Shown one piece after another: positions 63,060 through 64,000 of a stretch of 64,000 nt of DNA. Each line of letters begins with the position of its first letter. Position 1 is the stretch's first letter. The notes under the pieces were generated by a model. That model ran no database searches. It had not been told where the DNA came from and saw only the letters and a program-made list of their open reading frames with translations. The DNA comes from Hellea balneolensis DSM 19091 (lineage in GTDB: Bacteria > Pseudomonadota > Alphaproteobacteria > Caulobacterales > Maricaulaceae). The stretch covers positions 62,001-126,000 of the forward strand of contig NZ_AUAC01000003.1 in the NCBI RefSeq assembly GCF_000428525.1, written 5' to 3'. The translations under genes and the position numbers were made by a program.

Positions 63060-64000
63060 CTAAGCCCTCGCAGCTGAGGCGCGCAGGATATTGGGCACGC
63101 TAGTTTCAATATACTCGATGATAGCGCCAGCAATGTCTTTATCAGTCGCGTCTTCAATGCCTTGAAGACCGGGGGAGGAATTGACTTCCAATATCTTTGG
63201 ACCGGTATCACTGCGCAGAATATCCACGCCCGCCACATTTAATTTTAAAATACGCGCGGCTTTTATCGCTGTGCGGCGTTCTTCTTTTGTCAGGCGCACT
63301 TTTTTAACGGTGCCGCCTTGATGGACATTAGAGCGAAATTCTCCGGCTTGGGCGGTGCGCATCATCGCGCCGACGACTTTGCCGCCGACCACAAAACAGC
63401 GCAGATCAGATCCGCCGGCTTCTTTGACAAATTCTTGCACCAAGAAATGAGCATTCAGACCGCGAAAAGCATCGACCAACGCTGAAGCGGCTTTGCGTGT
63501 ATCAGCCAAGACAACGCCTTTGCCTTGGGTTGACTCAAGCAGTTTAACCACAACGGGCGCGCCGCCGACCAGATCCAGAATACCTTTGGTGTCATGAGAG
63601 GATTTAGCAAAAGCCGTAGTTGGCATACCAAGACGATGTGCCGCCAAGACTTGATGGGCAAGCAGCTTATCGCGCGATTGTCCGATTGGGCCCGCTTTGT
63701 TGAGGCAATAAACGCCCATGGCTTCAAACTGGCGCACGACGGCCATGCCGTAAAAGGTCATGGAAGAGCCGACACGCGGAATAACAGCATCATAACGCGG
63801 CAGAGCTTTGCCGTCATAATGGACTTCGGGTTTATGCGCGTTAATCGACATATAGCAGCGTGAGGTATGGATACAGTCCACAACATGTCCGCGTGCCTCT
63901 GCCGCTTCGATCATGCGGCGATTGGAATAATTATTCGGCGCCTGAGTTAGAATGCCGATACGTAAGGGCCGTTTGGTTGTTGTCTTTTTTGTACGGCGCT
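63060..64000 (-). CDS. RimK-like ATP-grasp ligase (first of two, 5' end outside window)
   Basis: The frame is open to the right edge: before ATG 63914 it encodes [20 protein letters not shown], the true N-terminal strand of a RimK protein, so the start lies beyond 64000. The motifs parallel those of the next gene: [47 protein letters not shown] and [14 protein letters not shown]. It may be a fused, longer protein. It ends in TAG, 30 bp before TTG 63029 of its paralogue and in the same frame. Confidence 0.85.
   Translation of the reverse strand, partial: RRTKKTTTKRPLRIGILTQAPNNYSNRRMIEAAEARGHVVDCIHTSRCYMSINAHKPEVHYDGKALPRYDAVIPRVGSSMTFYGMAVVRQFEAMGVYCLNKAGPIGQSRDKLLAHQVLAAHRLGMPTTAFAKSSHDTKGILDLVGGAPVVVKLLESTQGKGVVLADTRKAASALVDAFRGLNAHFLVQEFVKEAGGSDLRCFVVGGKVVGAMMRTAQAGEFRSNVHQGGTVKKVRLTKEERRTAIKAARILKLNVAGVDILRSDTGPKILEVNSSPGLQGIEDATDKDIAGAIIEYIETSVPNILRASAARA

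Noticed and set aside
59597-63062. General reassignment of TAG to an amino acid
   Set aside because: TAG ends many clearly complete genes in the window, including mnmA, the m5C methyltransferase and a sulfatase, so the two odd TAGs need local explanations.

Overview
The window comes from an alphaproteobacterium, probably a marine Hyphomonas/Maricaulis-like lineage. Evidence for this: a SciP (DUF1153) gene whose promoter carries a CtrA-type TTAA-N7-TTAA site, a long-form HPF followed by ptsN, an alphaproteobacterial trb conjugation cluster ending in DUF2274 and DUF736 genes, and large TonB receptor and sulfatase genes. The genus is inference; the class is well supported.

The left two thirds (1-43600) is a stack of integrated elements at one tRNA-Thr(TGT) gene (43556-43631, minus strand). 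The 3' part of that tRNA, from the anticodon loop to past the encoded CCA, is repeated as a 49-bp block at 10919-10967 and 22199-22247. The copies delimit three segments. (1) 1-10919 is the right end of an ICE-like element with trbBCDEJLFGI, DUF2274, DUF736 and an AlpA-like regulator. (2) Island A, 10919-22247, holds a tyrosine integrase, an AtRich unknown gene, an AlpA-like regulator, a field of small hairpins, a Rep_trans/NicK-like initiator or relaxase, an m5C methyltransferase with an Eco29kI-like GIY-YIG nuclease, and a minus-strand operon of a DAO-type flavoprotein, an HTH protein and a 953-aa double KaiC-like ATPase. I do not recognise that operon as a described system. (3) Island B, 22199-43600, holds a second integrase, a Fic protein, and about 18 kb of metabolic cargo: two type I sulfatases, a metallo-beta-lactamase-fold hydrolase, two GST-like proteins, a kappa-GST/HCCA-isomerase-like protein, a DJ-1/PfpI protein, a haloalkane-dehalogenase-like hydrolase, two MDR/DUF2855 oxidoreductases, a membrane desaturase and a TonB receptor. 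Paired 11-bp repeats near the element ends look like integrase arm sites.

Island B's cargo appears to be one regulon. Palindromes of the form TGRCA-N7-TGYCA stand in front of every cargo transcription unit (24962, 29267, 34377, 43164, 43195), and the only TetR-type gene (31088-31717) is the last gene of a unit starting at one of them. The simplest reading is substrate-induced uptake through the TonB receptor, then desulfation and glutathione- or NADPH-dependent conversion of a sulfated hydrophobic compound. The substrate is unknown.

The right third (43632-64000) is ordinary chromosome: metG, a DUF805 gene, a TspO-like gene, hpf, ptsN, ppk-ppx, sciP, mnmA, a dodecin gene, a dienelactone hydrolase, a SulP transporter, a lipase, a type 4-like uracil-DNA glycosylase lacking most cluster cysteines, and two tandem RimK-like ATP-grasp genes. 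Two places here have an in-frame TAG between sequences that look like one continuous or tandem protein (59597 and 63060). TAG is an ordinary stop elsewhere in the window, including for mnmA.
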